Positions 7,489 to 17,600 of a stretch of DNA of 64,000 nt are shown here, one piece after another (positions within the stretch are counted from its first letter, which is position 1; every line of letters starts with the position of its first letter). Origin of the DNA: Paenibacillus methanolicus (GTDB lineage Bacteria; Bacillota; Bacilli; Paenibacillales; Paenibacillaceae); assembly GCF_008124765.1 (NCBI RefSeq), contig NZ_VNHS01000011.1, forward strand, positions 1 through 64,000, in the 5' to 3' direction. Below the pieces are notes generated by a model. That model was given only the letters and a program-made list of their open reading frames with translations. It ran no database searches and was not told the DNA's origin. The position numbers were made by a program, and so were the translations under genes.

Positions 7489-9669
7489 CTAATATCTCCC
7501 TCCTCTTAGCGTGGTGCGAAGCGGCAGCCGCGCCACGACTTGCGTGCCGCCGCCGGCGACTTCCCGAATGCCGCAGCTGCCGCCCAGCTCCTCAGCCCGC
7601 TCCCGAAGGGAATAAAGGCCGAGTCCGCCTTCGGTCGGAATCGGATTGCGCCCGAATCCGATCCCGTTATCCGTCACTTCGATCTCCATCGCGTCTTCCT
7701 CTTCGCCCAGCGTCATCCGGATGAGGCACCGGCTCGCCCGAGCATGTTTCACGACGTTAAGAAAAGCCTCCGTCACGATCCGGTAAGCGCCCACTTCGAT
7801 CGCCGCGGGCAGTATCGGAAGCTGATCGGGCAGCGCGAGCTCGATCTGCAGCGGCGGGCTGCTGGCCGCGATGTCCCTGACCTGATTAATCTGCGCGATT
7901 TGCTCCACGCGCTGGCGGATCGCGCCGTTCAAGCCCAGCTCGTCGAGCGCCTGAGGCCTTAAGTCATAGACGATCCCTCTTATTTCGTCGACGGTGTCTC
8001 CGATGTCCTGCTTGAATTTGTTCATGATGTCGATCGCTCTGTTCGGGTCCTTCTGAATCCAGTCCACCACGAGGCTGGACGTCAGACGCATGGCCGCCAA
8101 TCTCGGCGCGATATCGTCATGCAGGTTCTTGCGCATCGAGCGCCGCTCCTCCTCCCGGGCGAAGACGAGCTGCTCCCGCGTATCCTGGAGATCGCCGAGC
8201 AGCCGCTCGATCTCCGTCGCCTGCTTCACGCCTTGCGCGACCGTGCCCGCCTGCCGGGCAAGCAAGCGAAGCAGCTTCCAGTCGGCTTCGCTGAAGCTCT
8301 CCTCCGGCGCGCGCGCGCATACGAGCAGACGGCCGATCTCTTCCCCTCCGGCGATCAGCGGAATCGTAATCGCGTTCTCTTGCTCTTCGCCAACCGATAT
8401 CGCGCCGAGCGGTTCGCCGCCGCGCATCAACTGGATGGCCGCATAGGGCAGCCGAAGCGAATCTTTGACGGTCCGGACTACGATCTCCAGCACGGCCGCC
8501 GGGGAAGACGGCTCCTTGAGCCGGTTGCCCAGCTTCTCCAAGACGGAGAACGGGTCATTGTGCACGCCGTAAATCATCCGGTTGACGATTCGCTGGAGCC
8601 GCTCCTTGAGCGGGGCGAACGCGAAGGCGACCAGCGCGGCGCCGATAATCGAGAAGATCATGTTCGGTCCGGATCGGAACAGCACCGACAGATACCACAC
8701 CGTGACCGAATACAGCGCGATAATGACGGCGCTCAGGCAGCCGTATACGATCGTGCGGTTCACGAGCGGATCGATATCCCACAGACGTCTGCGCAGCATC
8801 GAGATGCCGAGCGTAATCGGGATCGGCAGCATGACGAGCATGACCGCCACGTCCACCGCGAACAAGACCGCGGGATCGGGCGATTGATAAAAATCGATGT
8901 TCTGTATTAACGGGGCAACCGACACGATGAACATGCCGGCGATCGCTACCAGCAAGCCGTACAGCACCCACTTGGTCTGCTGCTTCTCGGTGACTTCGGC
9001 GTAGCGGCGATAACGGATGAGCTGATTCCATACGATCGCGCCATAGAGCAGCGCCATCCATAGCAGCGTCAGCCAGATCGGCCAATGCGACGCTCCCCAC
9101 GGATCGGGGGCGTACCAGGACGCATTGCGGACCGCGACAAGCCCAATTGCCGCCCAGAACATCGGTTTGACCACGATTCGCCCGTTCGGGAACAGCAGCA
9201 GGAAGAGCATGAACGATAGCGAAGACAGTTCCTCCAAAAGCCGGGTCAGCCATGGCAAGGCCGTCCATTGAATGACGATGAAGCTCGCGCTGTGAAAGGA
9301 AATCAAGGCCGTCGCCGCGATCCACGACATGGGCTCGTTCGGCCGCTTCCGCAAGACGAGCAGCGCGACCGCGAAATAAACGGCGAAGTCGAACAGGGCG
9401 ATGCATGTATACAAAGCGGCATACCCGCCGTTCGAAAGTCCCCACCGGTCGACGACGTCGGCCGGGAGGGGCGTAAGCGCGGCAAATTCGCAGGTCGACT
9501 GCAAGCAGCTGTCCCTAAGATAAACATAGTACGACGGAATTTTCGTCAAAAAAAGTCCCGCGTAGGCCGCGCATAGGAGGAAGGCGCACCAACGCGCGGC
9601 AGACCGCCACCCCTTAGGGTAGCGGCCGGCTCTAGGTTCGCGCTGCGTCTGGATGTGGACGGATGTCAT
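7489..9669 (-). CDS. Membrane sensor histidine kinase (HisKA_3/NarL family) with GAF domain
   Basis: 726 aa. The N-terminal about 350 residues contain roughly nine to ten transmembrane helices, an unusually large membrane sensor module. A GAF-like domain follows (about 370-475, VLEKLGNRLKEPSSPAAVLEIV and ISVGEEQENAITIPLIAGGEEIGRLLV), a coiled linker, then a HisKA_3 dimerisation helix with the phospho-acceptor in NLHDDIAPRLAAMR (about 520) and an HATPase domain (EAFLNVVKHA N-box, VTDNGIGFG, GGLGLYSLRERAEELGG). The DNA start follows AAAGGTGG. It is co-transcribed with the response regulator and follows the membrane gene at 9693 by 23 bp. The signal is unknown. Confidence 0.93.
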   Translation of the reverse strand: MTSVHIQTQREPRAGRYPKGWRSAARWCAFLLCAAYAGLFLTKIPSYYVYLRDSCLQSTCEFAALTPLPADVVDRWGLSNGGYAALYTCIALFDFAVYFAVALLVLRKRPNEPMSWIAATALISFHSASFIVIQWTALPWLTRLLEELSSLSFMLFLLLFPNGRIVVKPMFWAAIGLVAVRNASWYAPDPWGASHWPIWLTLLWMALLYGAIVWNQLIRYRRYAEVTEKQQTKWVLYGLLVAIAGMFIVSVAPLIQNIDFYQSPDPAVLFAVDVAVMLVMLPIPITLGISMLRRRLWDIDPLVNRTIVYGCLSAVIIALYSVTVWYLSVLFRSGPNMIFSIIGAALVAFAFAPLKERLQRIVNRMIYGVHNDPFSVLEKLGNRLKEPSSPAAVLEIVVRTVKDSLRLPYAAIQLMRGGEPLGAISVGEEQENAITIPLIAGGEEIGRLLVCARAPEESFSEADWKLLRLLARQAGTVAQGVKQATEIERLLGDLQDTREQLVFAREEERRSMRKNLHDDIAPRLAAMRLTSSLVVDWIQKDPNRAIDIMNKFKQDIGDTVDEIRGIVYDLRPQALDELGLNGAIRQRVEQIAQINQVRDIAASSPPLQIELALPDQLPILPAAIEVGAYRIVTEAFLNVVKHARASRCLIRMTLGEEEDAMEIEVTDNGIGFGRNPIPTEGGLGLYSLRERAEELGGSCGIREVAGGGTQVVARLPLRTTLRGGRY

Positions 9670-9692
9670 GAGGTTCCACCTTTGCGTTCAGT

Positions 9693-10508
9693 TCAGGATT
9701 GAATAGCATTCGGCTTCGCGACGGAAGCCCGGGGAGCCAGTTGTCTGAGCACGACAACGGCATAGACGACCCCGTACGCGATGGCTGAGGCGCCGCCAAC
9801 GATGCCCCAACTTCCCGGGTGATCCGGCAAGGCGATCGAGGCTGCGCCCATATATACATACGTCGCGCTTTGAAGGATGCCGATCGTGCGCGCCCCCGTG
9901 CGGGACGTTGCCGTCAAGTAACCGGCGTAGACGAGCGCGAGGCCGAGGGCCGTCCCTTCGCCCCAACGAAATTGCATGTCGGCGTCGCCGATCTGTCCCG
10001 TTATGCCGTAGATCATGAAAGGAAGCAGGCCGAGCAGCGCCACGCCCGTCATGACGAGCAGCGCGCGATTCATCGCCTTCGGTTCGCGCGGTCGGAAAAT
10101 GTCGCGCCGCATCGGATACACGGCGAATAAAATGCCAAGCACCGCCGTGAATAGAATAAAGACGAAAAACGATTGCTTGGCAAGCGCCGGATCCGTCAGC
10201 AGCAGCGTGCCGAGGAAGATCAGATGGCCAATAAAATAAAACCGGAGCACGAGCGGCTTGGCCAGCGGCGCGCGGAGCATCGCCAGCAAGCTTGCGCTGA
10301 ACAGAATGCCGATGAGCGCGCCATGCGACGCCGCGTGGAATCGCAGCTCATCCGGCAGCGGCGAGGATGCCATGAAGCCTCGAATCCAAGGTTCCAGCCC
10401 TTCCGATAAGCCTTGAAGCATGATCAAGCCCGCGCCCGCGAATACGACCGCGAAAAACCGAAACACCGCGCCGAGCCAAGCTTTGTTTGTACTGTTGTCC
10501 GTTTTCAT
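9693..10508 (-). CDS. Multi-pass membrane protein of unknown function
   Basis: 271 aa with about eight hydrophobic helices (for example AVFRFFAVVFAGAGLIMLQGL, FHAASHGALIGILFSASLL, FYFIGHLIFLGTLLLT, FFVFILFTAVLGILFAVYPM, LLVMTGVALLGLLPFMIYG). The start at 10508 follows GGAGGCG. It heads the operon with the sensor kinase (23-bp gap), so it may be an accessory sensor subunit or a co-regulated membrane protein. No recognised motif. Confidence 0.7.
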   Translation of the reverse strand: MKTDNSTNKAWLGAVFRFFAVVFAGAGLIMLQGLSEGLEPWIRGFMASSPLPDELRFHAASHGALIGILFSASLLAMLRAPLAKPLVLRFYFIGHLIFLGTLLLTDPALAKQSFFVFILFTAVLGILFAVYPMRRDIFRPREPKAMNRALLVMTGVALLGLLPFMIYGITGQIGDADMQFRWGEGTALGLALVYAGYLTATSRTGARTIGILQSATYVYMGAASIALPDHPGSWGIVGGASAIAYGVVYAVVVLRQLAPRASVAKPNAIQS

Positions 10509-10748
10509 TGTACGCCTCCGTTATCGTGTTTTGAAGCATTTCTTTGTCTTCAGCATACCGGAGGCGTATTCCCGGTTATAGAGAGCGGTTCCCGGCGGAA
10601 TGGGAAAAAGGGATAGGAAAGCAACCCTGCCCGAGCGCGGCGCGATGGATGGCATCCCTCCCCCATGCAAGGCGAAACGGCTAGGCCGTCTATTGCGGGG
10701 ATGAACGCGTCATTGCGGAGACATAGAGGCTGCAGTATAGATGTGCAA

Positions 10749-10764
10749 CTTATACGTTCCTATA
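10749..10764 (-). repeat. Dispersed motif TATAGGAACGTATAAG, copy A
   Basis: Read on the minus strand, TATAGGAACGTATAAG follows the terminator of the uridine-kinase-like gene. The same string follows the cta-operon terminator at 19721-19736, and a shorter version (ATATAGGAACGTA) follows the YhcN-gene terminator at 26507-26519, always in the sense orientation of the gene that ended. The rest of 10509-10748 holds nothing I can assign. Confidence 0.6.
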
Positions 10765-10769
10765 GCACA

Positions 10770-10812
10770 AATAAAAGAAGGATCCCGCCGTCATCGCTCA
10801 TGACGTCGGGAC
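10770..10812 (-). terminator. Terminator of the uridine-kinase-like gene
   Basis: Minus-strand GTCCCGACGTCAT pairs with ATGACGGCGGGAT (one or two mismatches) and is followed by CCTTCTTTTATTTG. It lies about 90 bp past the stop at 10903; the intervening sequence stays open in the same frame for 28 codons. Confidence 0.7.
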
Positions 10813-10902
10813 CCCTTATTCCTTGCGGCGTTTCGCTTGAATCACATCGATATTATGGCCAAAGCCAATCGCTTGGCAGGCTGTGACGAGTTCCCGCTCC
10901 GC

Positions 10903-11511
10903 CTATCGTTTCCCGTTGAAGTCCCGCACCGTCTCGAACGACTTGCGGCTGCGCGCCGCTTGGCGAATCCATTCGAGCACGATTTTGACGCCGGTCTCCG
11001 GCCCTTGCGATCCGTTCACGAAAAGATCGGCGTGCCACTTGGTCGGTTCGACGAATTCGTCGTGGCGATAGCGGACCAGTTCCAAATATTCGTTCACGAT
11101 GTCTTCGTACGCATAGCCCTTCTGCAGAAAACGAGCCGTCCGCCGCAGCAGCCGCTCGTCGGCCGGGCATTCGACGTACAGCTTGACGTCCATCCACTCG
11201 CGCAAATAGGCGTGGTGCAGCACCAATATGCCTTCCACGATGACGATCTCCGTCTCCCCGTCGTTGGCCGCGCGAAGGAGATCCTCCAGCATTTTCGGAA
11301 AATCGAGCGAGTCCGGGTGGTTGAAATCATCGTACGTCTTGCCGGTGAACGGCGCCGTCGTCTTCATCCGCGTGCGGAAATAATACTTGTCGGCATGGAT
11401 GCTCTTGACCCGGTACCCTTCCAGCTCCGTTTCCAGCCGCGCGCACAACGTCGTCTTGCCGCTGCCCGAGCCGCCTCCTATGCCGATAATAATCGGTTTC
11501 CCCTGCTGCAT
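10903..11511 (-). CDS. Uridine kinase-like P-loop kinase (Udk/PRK family)
   Basis: 202 aa. Walker A GIGGGSGSGKTT (residues about 10-21), a substrate-binding region with HADKYYFRTR and FNHPDSLDF resembling the DSFYKDL and NFDHPDAFD segments of uridine kinases, and EIVIVEGILVLHH (Walker B-like). The LID-type arginines are in DERLLRRTARFLQKG. The C-terminus diverges from classical Udk, so the true acceptor may not be uridine. It stands alone with its own terminator, and its stop TAG is followed by an in-frame open stretch of 28 codons. Confidence 0.8.
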   Translation of the reverse strand: MQQGKPIIIGIGGGSGSGKTTLCARLETELEGYRVKSIHADKYYFRTRMKTTAPFTGKTYDDFNHPDSLDFPKMLEDLLRAANDGETEIVIVEGILVLHHAYLREWMDVKLYVECPADERLLRRTARFLQKGYAYEDIVNEYLELVRYRHDEFVEPTKWHADLFVNGSQGPETGVKIVLEWIRQAARSRKSFETVRDFNGKR

Positions 11512-11597
11512 CCTGCATGTCCCCCCATGCGCGCTAATCCTTTTCCGTATCTCTATATTACCATGAATGCCCAGCCAAAGCTTACGAAAACAAGAAA

Positions 11598-11632
11598 CGC
11601 CCCGGACAGCCTGAGTCAGGCCGTCCGGGACG
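11598..11632 (-). terminator. Terminator of the amylopullulanase gene
   Basis: Minus-strand GTCCCGGACGGCCTG pairs with CAGGCTGTCCGGGGC (few mismatches, 3-nt loop), followed by GTTTCTTGTTTT, 26 bp past the stop. Confidence 0.85.
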
Positions 11633-11657
11633 AATCTTCATGGCATGCGACAGCTTA

Positions 11658-14600
11658 TTACGGCTGCAGCTTGCCGAGCAACGTATATACGACTTGCGCG
11701 GCTTCCGCGCGGGTCAGCTTGGCTTGCGGAGCAAAGCGATTACCGCTTTGGCCCTGCACGAGCCCGAGCTGCGCGGCCGTATCGACCGATACCGCCGCCC
11801 ATCCGCTAATCGCGGTACGATCGGCGAACCCGCTGGCGGCTGCCGGCTCCGCGCTTTTGCCTTGCTTGGCTTCCAGCGCGCGCACGAGCATGACCGCCAT
11901 CTCTTCGCGGCTGATCGCCCAGTTCGGCGCGAACTTGTCGCCGCCGACGCCATCGACGATGCCCGCTTTCACGGCTGCCGCGACGTAGGCCGAGTACCAA
12001 GCGCCGGCAGGCGTATCCGCGTAGGCCGCTTGACCTTCGGCCGCAAGGCCGAGCGCCCGCGCGAGCAGCGCCGTGAATTCCGCGCGGCTGATCGCTTGCC
12101 CCGGTTTGAAGGCATCTGCCGTCACGCCGGTCGCGATCTGCTTCGCCGCAAGCGACTGGATGGCATCTTGCGCCCAGAAGCCCGCCGGCACATCGGCGAA
12201 CGATTTGCGGATTTCAAGAGCCGCATACGTGCTGAAATGCGTCACTTGCGCGGTGACGATGCCGTCTTTCACCGTGCCGCCCATCCATTCCAGCTTCCCG
12301 TCCGCGCCGATGAAATACACGCCCAGCAGATCCGGGTTCGCGCCGTCCTTCAGACGGAACGAAAGCGTAATCGGCTGCTCGAATGCGCTCACGTTCTGGC
12401 GGGTGCCGTCCTTCTTCACGACGGCGAGCGTGAAATCGACCACCTCGGAGACGGCGTTCGCCGATGTGCTGCCCTTCGAGAGTCCTTGCACAAGGGCTTG
12501 CGCTTCGCTATTCGGCAGCGGATTCGCCGCGAACGCGATGCGCGCTCCGGCCGCCTCCGCGCCGGATACGAGCTGGCTAATGGCGCTCAATACTTCGTTC
12601 GGCACGACGGCCGTCATGTCGCCCGACTTCACGAGCAGGTCGCTCGCGCCGAGCGTCTTCGCCGCGTCGATCGGCAGCAAGGCCTCGGTTTTGCCTGCCG
12701 AAAGCGTCACTTCCGCTTGGCCATCCTTGCCGTTCTTGAGTTCGGCTTCCGTAACGACCTGCGCGTCTGCCGATGCGTTCGGCGCGGTTGGCGCAGGCAC
12801 ATAGCCGGAACCATTCGCTACGAAGGTCAAAATCGCGGTGCCTCCGTCGCTCCGGCTTGGCAGGTCAACCGCTACCGTACCGTCGTAAGATACCGTGTAG
12901 GCCGAACCGCCGTAGATGTCCTTAATGATTGCGTATGCCCCGAAAGGCACCGGAATCGTCGCCTTTACGGCTTCCGCCTTCGTATTGATGGCCGTGACGA
13001 TGTCGACATTGCCATAATGCTTGTTGAAGGCCAGGTAGCCGAGGGCATCCGAACCCGCCAGCTTCGTGCGCGTTCCTTTGGCGAACACTTTGGAATACTC
13101 GGCGCGGATGTTCAGCAGCTTCTCGTAATGATCATGAAGCGCTTTCTCTTCCTCGAGCTTGTTCCACGGCATATCCTTGCGGTTCTCGCTCAACAATCCG
13201 TTCTGCATATTGGCGTTCTTGCCCGAGTTGCCCAGCTCCTCGCCGTAGTAGACGACAGGCTGGCCTTTCGCCGTAATTTGGAGCGCTGCCGCGATCTTCA
13301 GCTTGCCTTTGTCCCCGCCTACGTAATCGGAGAGGAAGCCGTTCTCGTCATGGCTGCTCAGGAATTGCGCCATCATCTTCGTATTGTCGATGCTGTTCTC
13401 GCGATCTTGCAGATACGTATCGACCGCATCGATTTGGCCATCCGTAAATTGCTTCGCCCGCTCCTTGAAGCCGAAATCGAGCAAGCTATCCATTTGACCG
13501 GACTGCAGCATGCCGCCGTCGTTATTGACGGTGCCGCCGAAATACTCGCCGACCAGCTTGAAGCTTGGATCGATCGCGGTCAAGGCATTCTTGAACGCCT
13601 TCCACGTCGTGTCCTCGACGTGCTTGACGGTATCGACGCGGAAGTAATCGATCGTGTCGCCGCGGTCCGTACTAACGTTTTCTAGCCAGCCGGTCTGCCA
13701 CTCGATGACCTGATTCCGAACCGCTTCATCCTCGGTGATGAAGTCTGGCAAGAAAGCCAGCTCGCCTTTGATCGGATTCACGTCCGCGCTCAAGCCGTCC
13801 GTGCGGAGCATGCCGTTGAAGCGCTGCTTATCCTCAATCGCCACGTCTTGCTTATCGCCCGGCTTCAGCCCGTAACCAGTATGGTTCAGCACGACGTCGA
13901 CCATGATTTTGATGCCGCGGTCATGCGCCTTGTCGATCAATTCCTTGAAGGTGTCCATGTCGCCCAGATGTTCGTCGAGCTGGGTGAAATCCTTCGCCCA
14001 GTAGCCGTGGTAGCCATATTGTGTGCCCCACTTCTCGCCTGCGCCTTGGTTGAAGTCGATGTTGTCGACGATCGGCGTAATCCAGAGGGTGTTGATGCCA
14101 AGCTCCTCCAAGTAGTCCAGCTTGTCGATCATGCCCTTGAAGTCTCCGCCGTGGTACGCTTCCAGATGCGTTTTGTCCACGTTCTTGTTGTTCGTCGCGT
14201 CGCCGTCGTTGAACCGGTCGGTCAGCGCGAAGTAAATCCGTGCTTCATCCCAGTCGAAATCAAGCTCGCTGCCCGTATACGTGCGGGCTTGCACCGTAAC
14301 CGTCGCGTTATGGCGGTGCACATTGCCGTACTGATCGACGAGCACGACCGGAATCGTCTTCGCGCCTGCGCCGACTGTATCTTTCACCGCGATCGTATGC
14401 TTCATCAGCGTCGTATCGATGCTTACGTTGGACGGTCCGCCGAGTGCGGTCAGATCCAAGTACCCTTTCGTGAATAGGATGCCTTCTTCTGTCTTCGCAC
14501 TCACCGTCAATACTGCGTTCGTGTTGGCGTTCATGACGTTCGGTGCCGCGGCCGAAGTAATCGTTACCTCCGGATTACGGTAAACCAGGGCCGTGTCGCC

Positions 14601-17600
14601 GTTCTTCGGATCGGCGATTTCGGTCGTCTCGCCGTTCTTCGTCACGAGAAACGAGTACGGGTGATCGCCTTCCTGCACGCCGGTCAGTTTATATGCGAAC
14701 CATTCCTTGGCCGCGTCGTAGACCATCGGATACGTTTGGCCGCCGATTTTGAGTTTGACGTCGGTAATCTCGGCCATGTCGCCGCTCTTGAACAGCGCCT
14801 CGTCCCGATAGACGAGCGTGATGCCGCCGTCCTCGTAGATCGGACCGTTGTTGGCCGGCACGAGGTTGATCTCACGCTCCATGCTCGTGACGACGACCTT
14901 GGTCAGCGCTTGGCCGGCCGTCAGCGGGATGTTGCGGTCATCCGGAAAATCCTGCTTCGCGGTATTCCAGTCCGTCCCTTTGCGAAGCACGAATCCGACG
15001 CTTGTCGCTTGCGGATGCACCTCGATCAGGACGCTTGCGTTACCGTTCTCGAACATCGTGAAGTCGATTTGATCGTTCTTGGCGCCCGTTCCCCACACCC
15101 ACATGTTCCAATCGGTGTAATCGCGGTCCGGACGAACGTACGTGAAAAGCACGTAACGCTTGTTGTCGGCCGCTTCGTTCGTTACGTTCACCAGCAGCGT
15201 CTTCGTTACGCCGCCATAGGACGCCGTAATCTTAGCCGTGCCCGCGCTAACGCCCTGTACGACGCCCGCGCTCGTTACCGTGGCCACGCCCGGTTTGTTC
15301 GACGCATAGACCGCTGCCCCCGTTACCGCGCGCTTGCTGCCATCGGCATACTTCGCCGTTACCGTCGTTTGGTGCGTCTTGCCGACTTGAAGCGCGTAGG
15401 CCTCGCTGTCGATCTCGAGCGTAAGCAGTTCCGCGTTCGGTTCCATCCGAATAACGACGGATGTCAGCGGATCAAGCGTCAGCGTAGTCGCCGTCAGCGC
15501 AAAGCCCGATTGCTGCGCGGCCGGGATCGCTTCCACGCCTGCTTGGTCGTTATCGGCCAGCACTTGCCCCGCCGTCAAATCCTCCGGCAGCGTGAGCGTT
15601 CTCGGCGTGCTGTCCGCATTCATGAACACGTAGTAGCTGCCCGTGCCATCGGTCGACCGGTTCTTGTACGCGATCAGCAGATCGCTGCTTTTGATCTCCG
15701 GCCCCGTAACCAGCGTGACGTTTTGGTCCACCGCCGCTTGGTCGCCGAGGCGGAACGCGTTCGTCGACTTGCGGAGCTCGATCAATCCCGCCGTGTAGTC
15801 TTTGGTTTGATTCTGTACCGGATAGGCGGACGCATCCGTGACTTTGGACCAGTCGAACATGTTGACCGCGTCCGAGGAATCGTACGAATCATGGATGAAA
15901 TACCCGAAGGATTTGCCGCTCGCGTCTTTCAGCTCGGTGTGCTTGTGTTCCGGCACCCCTTCGCTCTTCCACTGCTTCGTGCGGCCGTACTCCTGGCCCG
16001 CCTGCATGAACGCCGTTCCTTGCGAGGTCATGATCAGCGTATTGCCCAGACGAATCCGCTTCTGGATCTCCAGCTCGTTCGCCGGTACCGATGGATCCTT
16101 CTTGATCGACTGCGCGATGACGTCGTGCAGCGTCAAGTTGTCATGCGCTTCGATATAGTTCACCATATCGCCCGGATCGTCAGCCGGCGTATTGGCTGGT
16201 TGTGCCTTGATATTGTTCAGGATCGTCGCGATCGGACGCGCGCCTCCCGTAATGAACCGCGGCTCCCCTTCCGAGCCGTATCCGGATTTCAGCTCGTTGC
16301 GAATCTCGTCGGAGAACACGCCCACGTCGTTCGTTTTGTCCATCCAAGCCTGATCGGCGCCTTGGCCTGCCAGCGACGGATCGGCGATCGCGCCCTTGAA
16401 TGTTTTCCAGCCTTCGCCGATGAACAGCGCTTTCGGGTTAATCGCGATCGCCGCGTTATACGCGTTCTGCACCGATTGCTGCGTCGCGTCGCCCATCATG
16501 TCCCAACGCATGCCGTCAATTTTGTATTCCTCGAACCAATATTTCACGGAATCGATCATCAGCTTCTCGGCCATCTTGTGGCTGGTCGCCAGATTGTTAT
16601 GGAAATCGCCGAGGAAGTTACCGTTCGCATCCTGGAACGCATAGTAGTTCGGCACGATATCGCCAAGCAGCGACTGCTTCGACATATGCGTGTAGACGAC
16701 GTCCAGGACAACGCCCATTCCCGCCTCGTGCACGGCATCGATCAGACGCTTCAACTCTTGGATCCGCAGCTCCGGATCGGTTGGATCTTGGGAGTACGCG
16801 CCGTCCGGCGAAAAATAGCTGTGCGGGTCGTAGCCCCAGTTGAACTCGTTGTCCTTTGCGGAATAGTCCAGTTCGCGTTCGCCCATCTTCGTCTCGTCGC
16901 CATAGTACCAGGCCATGACGGGGAGCAGCTGAATATGCGTCACGCCGAGCGACTTAATATAGTCGAGCTTCTGAATGAACGCATCGTACGAGCCCCATCT
17001 TTCGCCGTTCAAGCTGATTTCGACGGAAGGATCGGACGTAAAGTCCCGTACATGCACCTCGTACATGATCGCATCCTCGCGTTTCTCGTATCCTGCGATG
17101 TCGGCATACCCGAAACCTTCCGGATCGGTCCCGCTCAGGTCGACGATCGCGGCTTTGCCCACGTTGTCGCCGTCCGCGCCCGCCTCGTCCTTCGTGTTGA
17201 CGGTGAACGCGGCCATCGACTTCGCATACGGGTCGAGCACTTGCTTCGTGACGCCGTTGTTGGTGACCTCATACTGATAGTAGTAGCCGCGCACATCCAG
17301 CGCGTCCGTCAAGTCGGCCGGCTTCAAATCGACGGACCAGACGCCTTGCTCGCCTTTGGCGAGATCGACGCTGCCGACCAGCTTCGAAGCGTCCGCCTTG
17401 TCATAGACTTTCGCGACGACCCGGGTCGCAAGCGGAGCCCATAGTTTAAGCGTCGCAGTCTTGTTCGCGGCATCATAGGCGGCACCCAAGTCGTCGCCCG
17501 TGTAGCGGTACATCTCATCCAGCAGACGCCAGCCCGATGCGGCGCTTACCGTCTTGCCCTCGTAGCTGATGCTGAGCGGCAGCTTCGCTAGTTCGAACGG

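Noticed and set aside
14661-17444. A 927-codon open frame on the plus strand
   Set aside because: It is antisense to the amylopullulanase gene, has an arginine/valine-rich shadow composition, no ribosome site and no domain. GC-rich third positions of the real gene keep it open.
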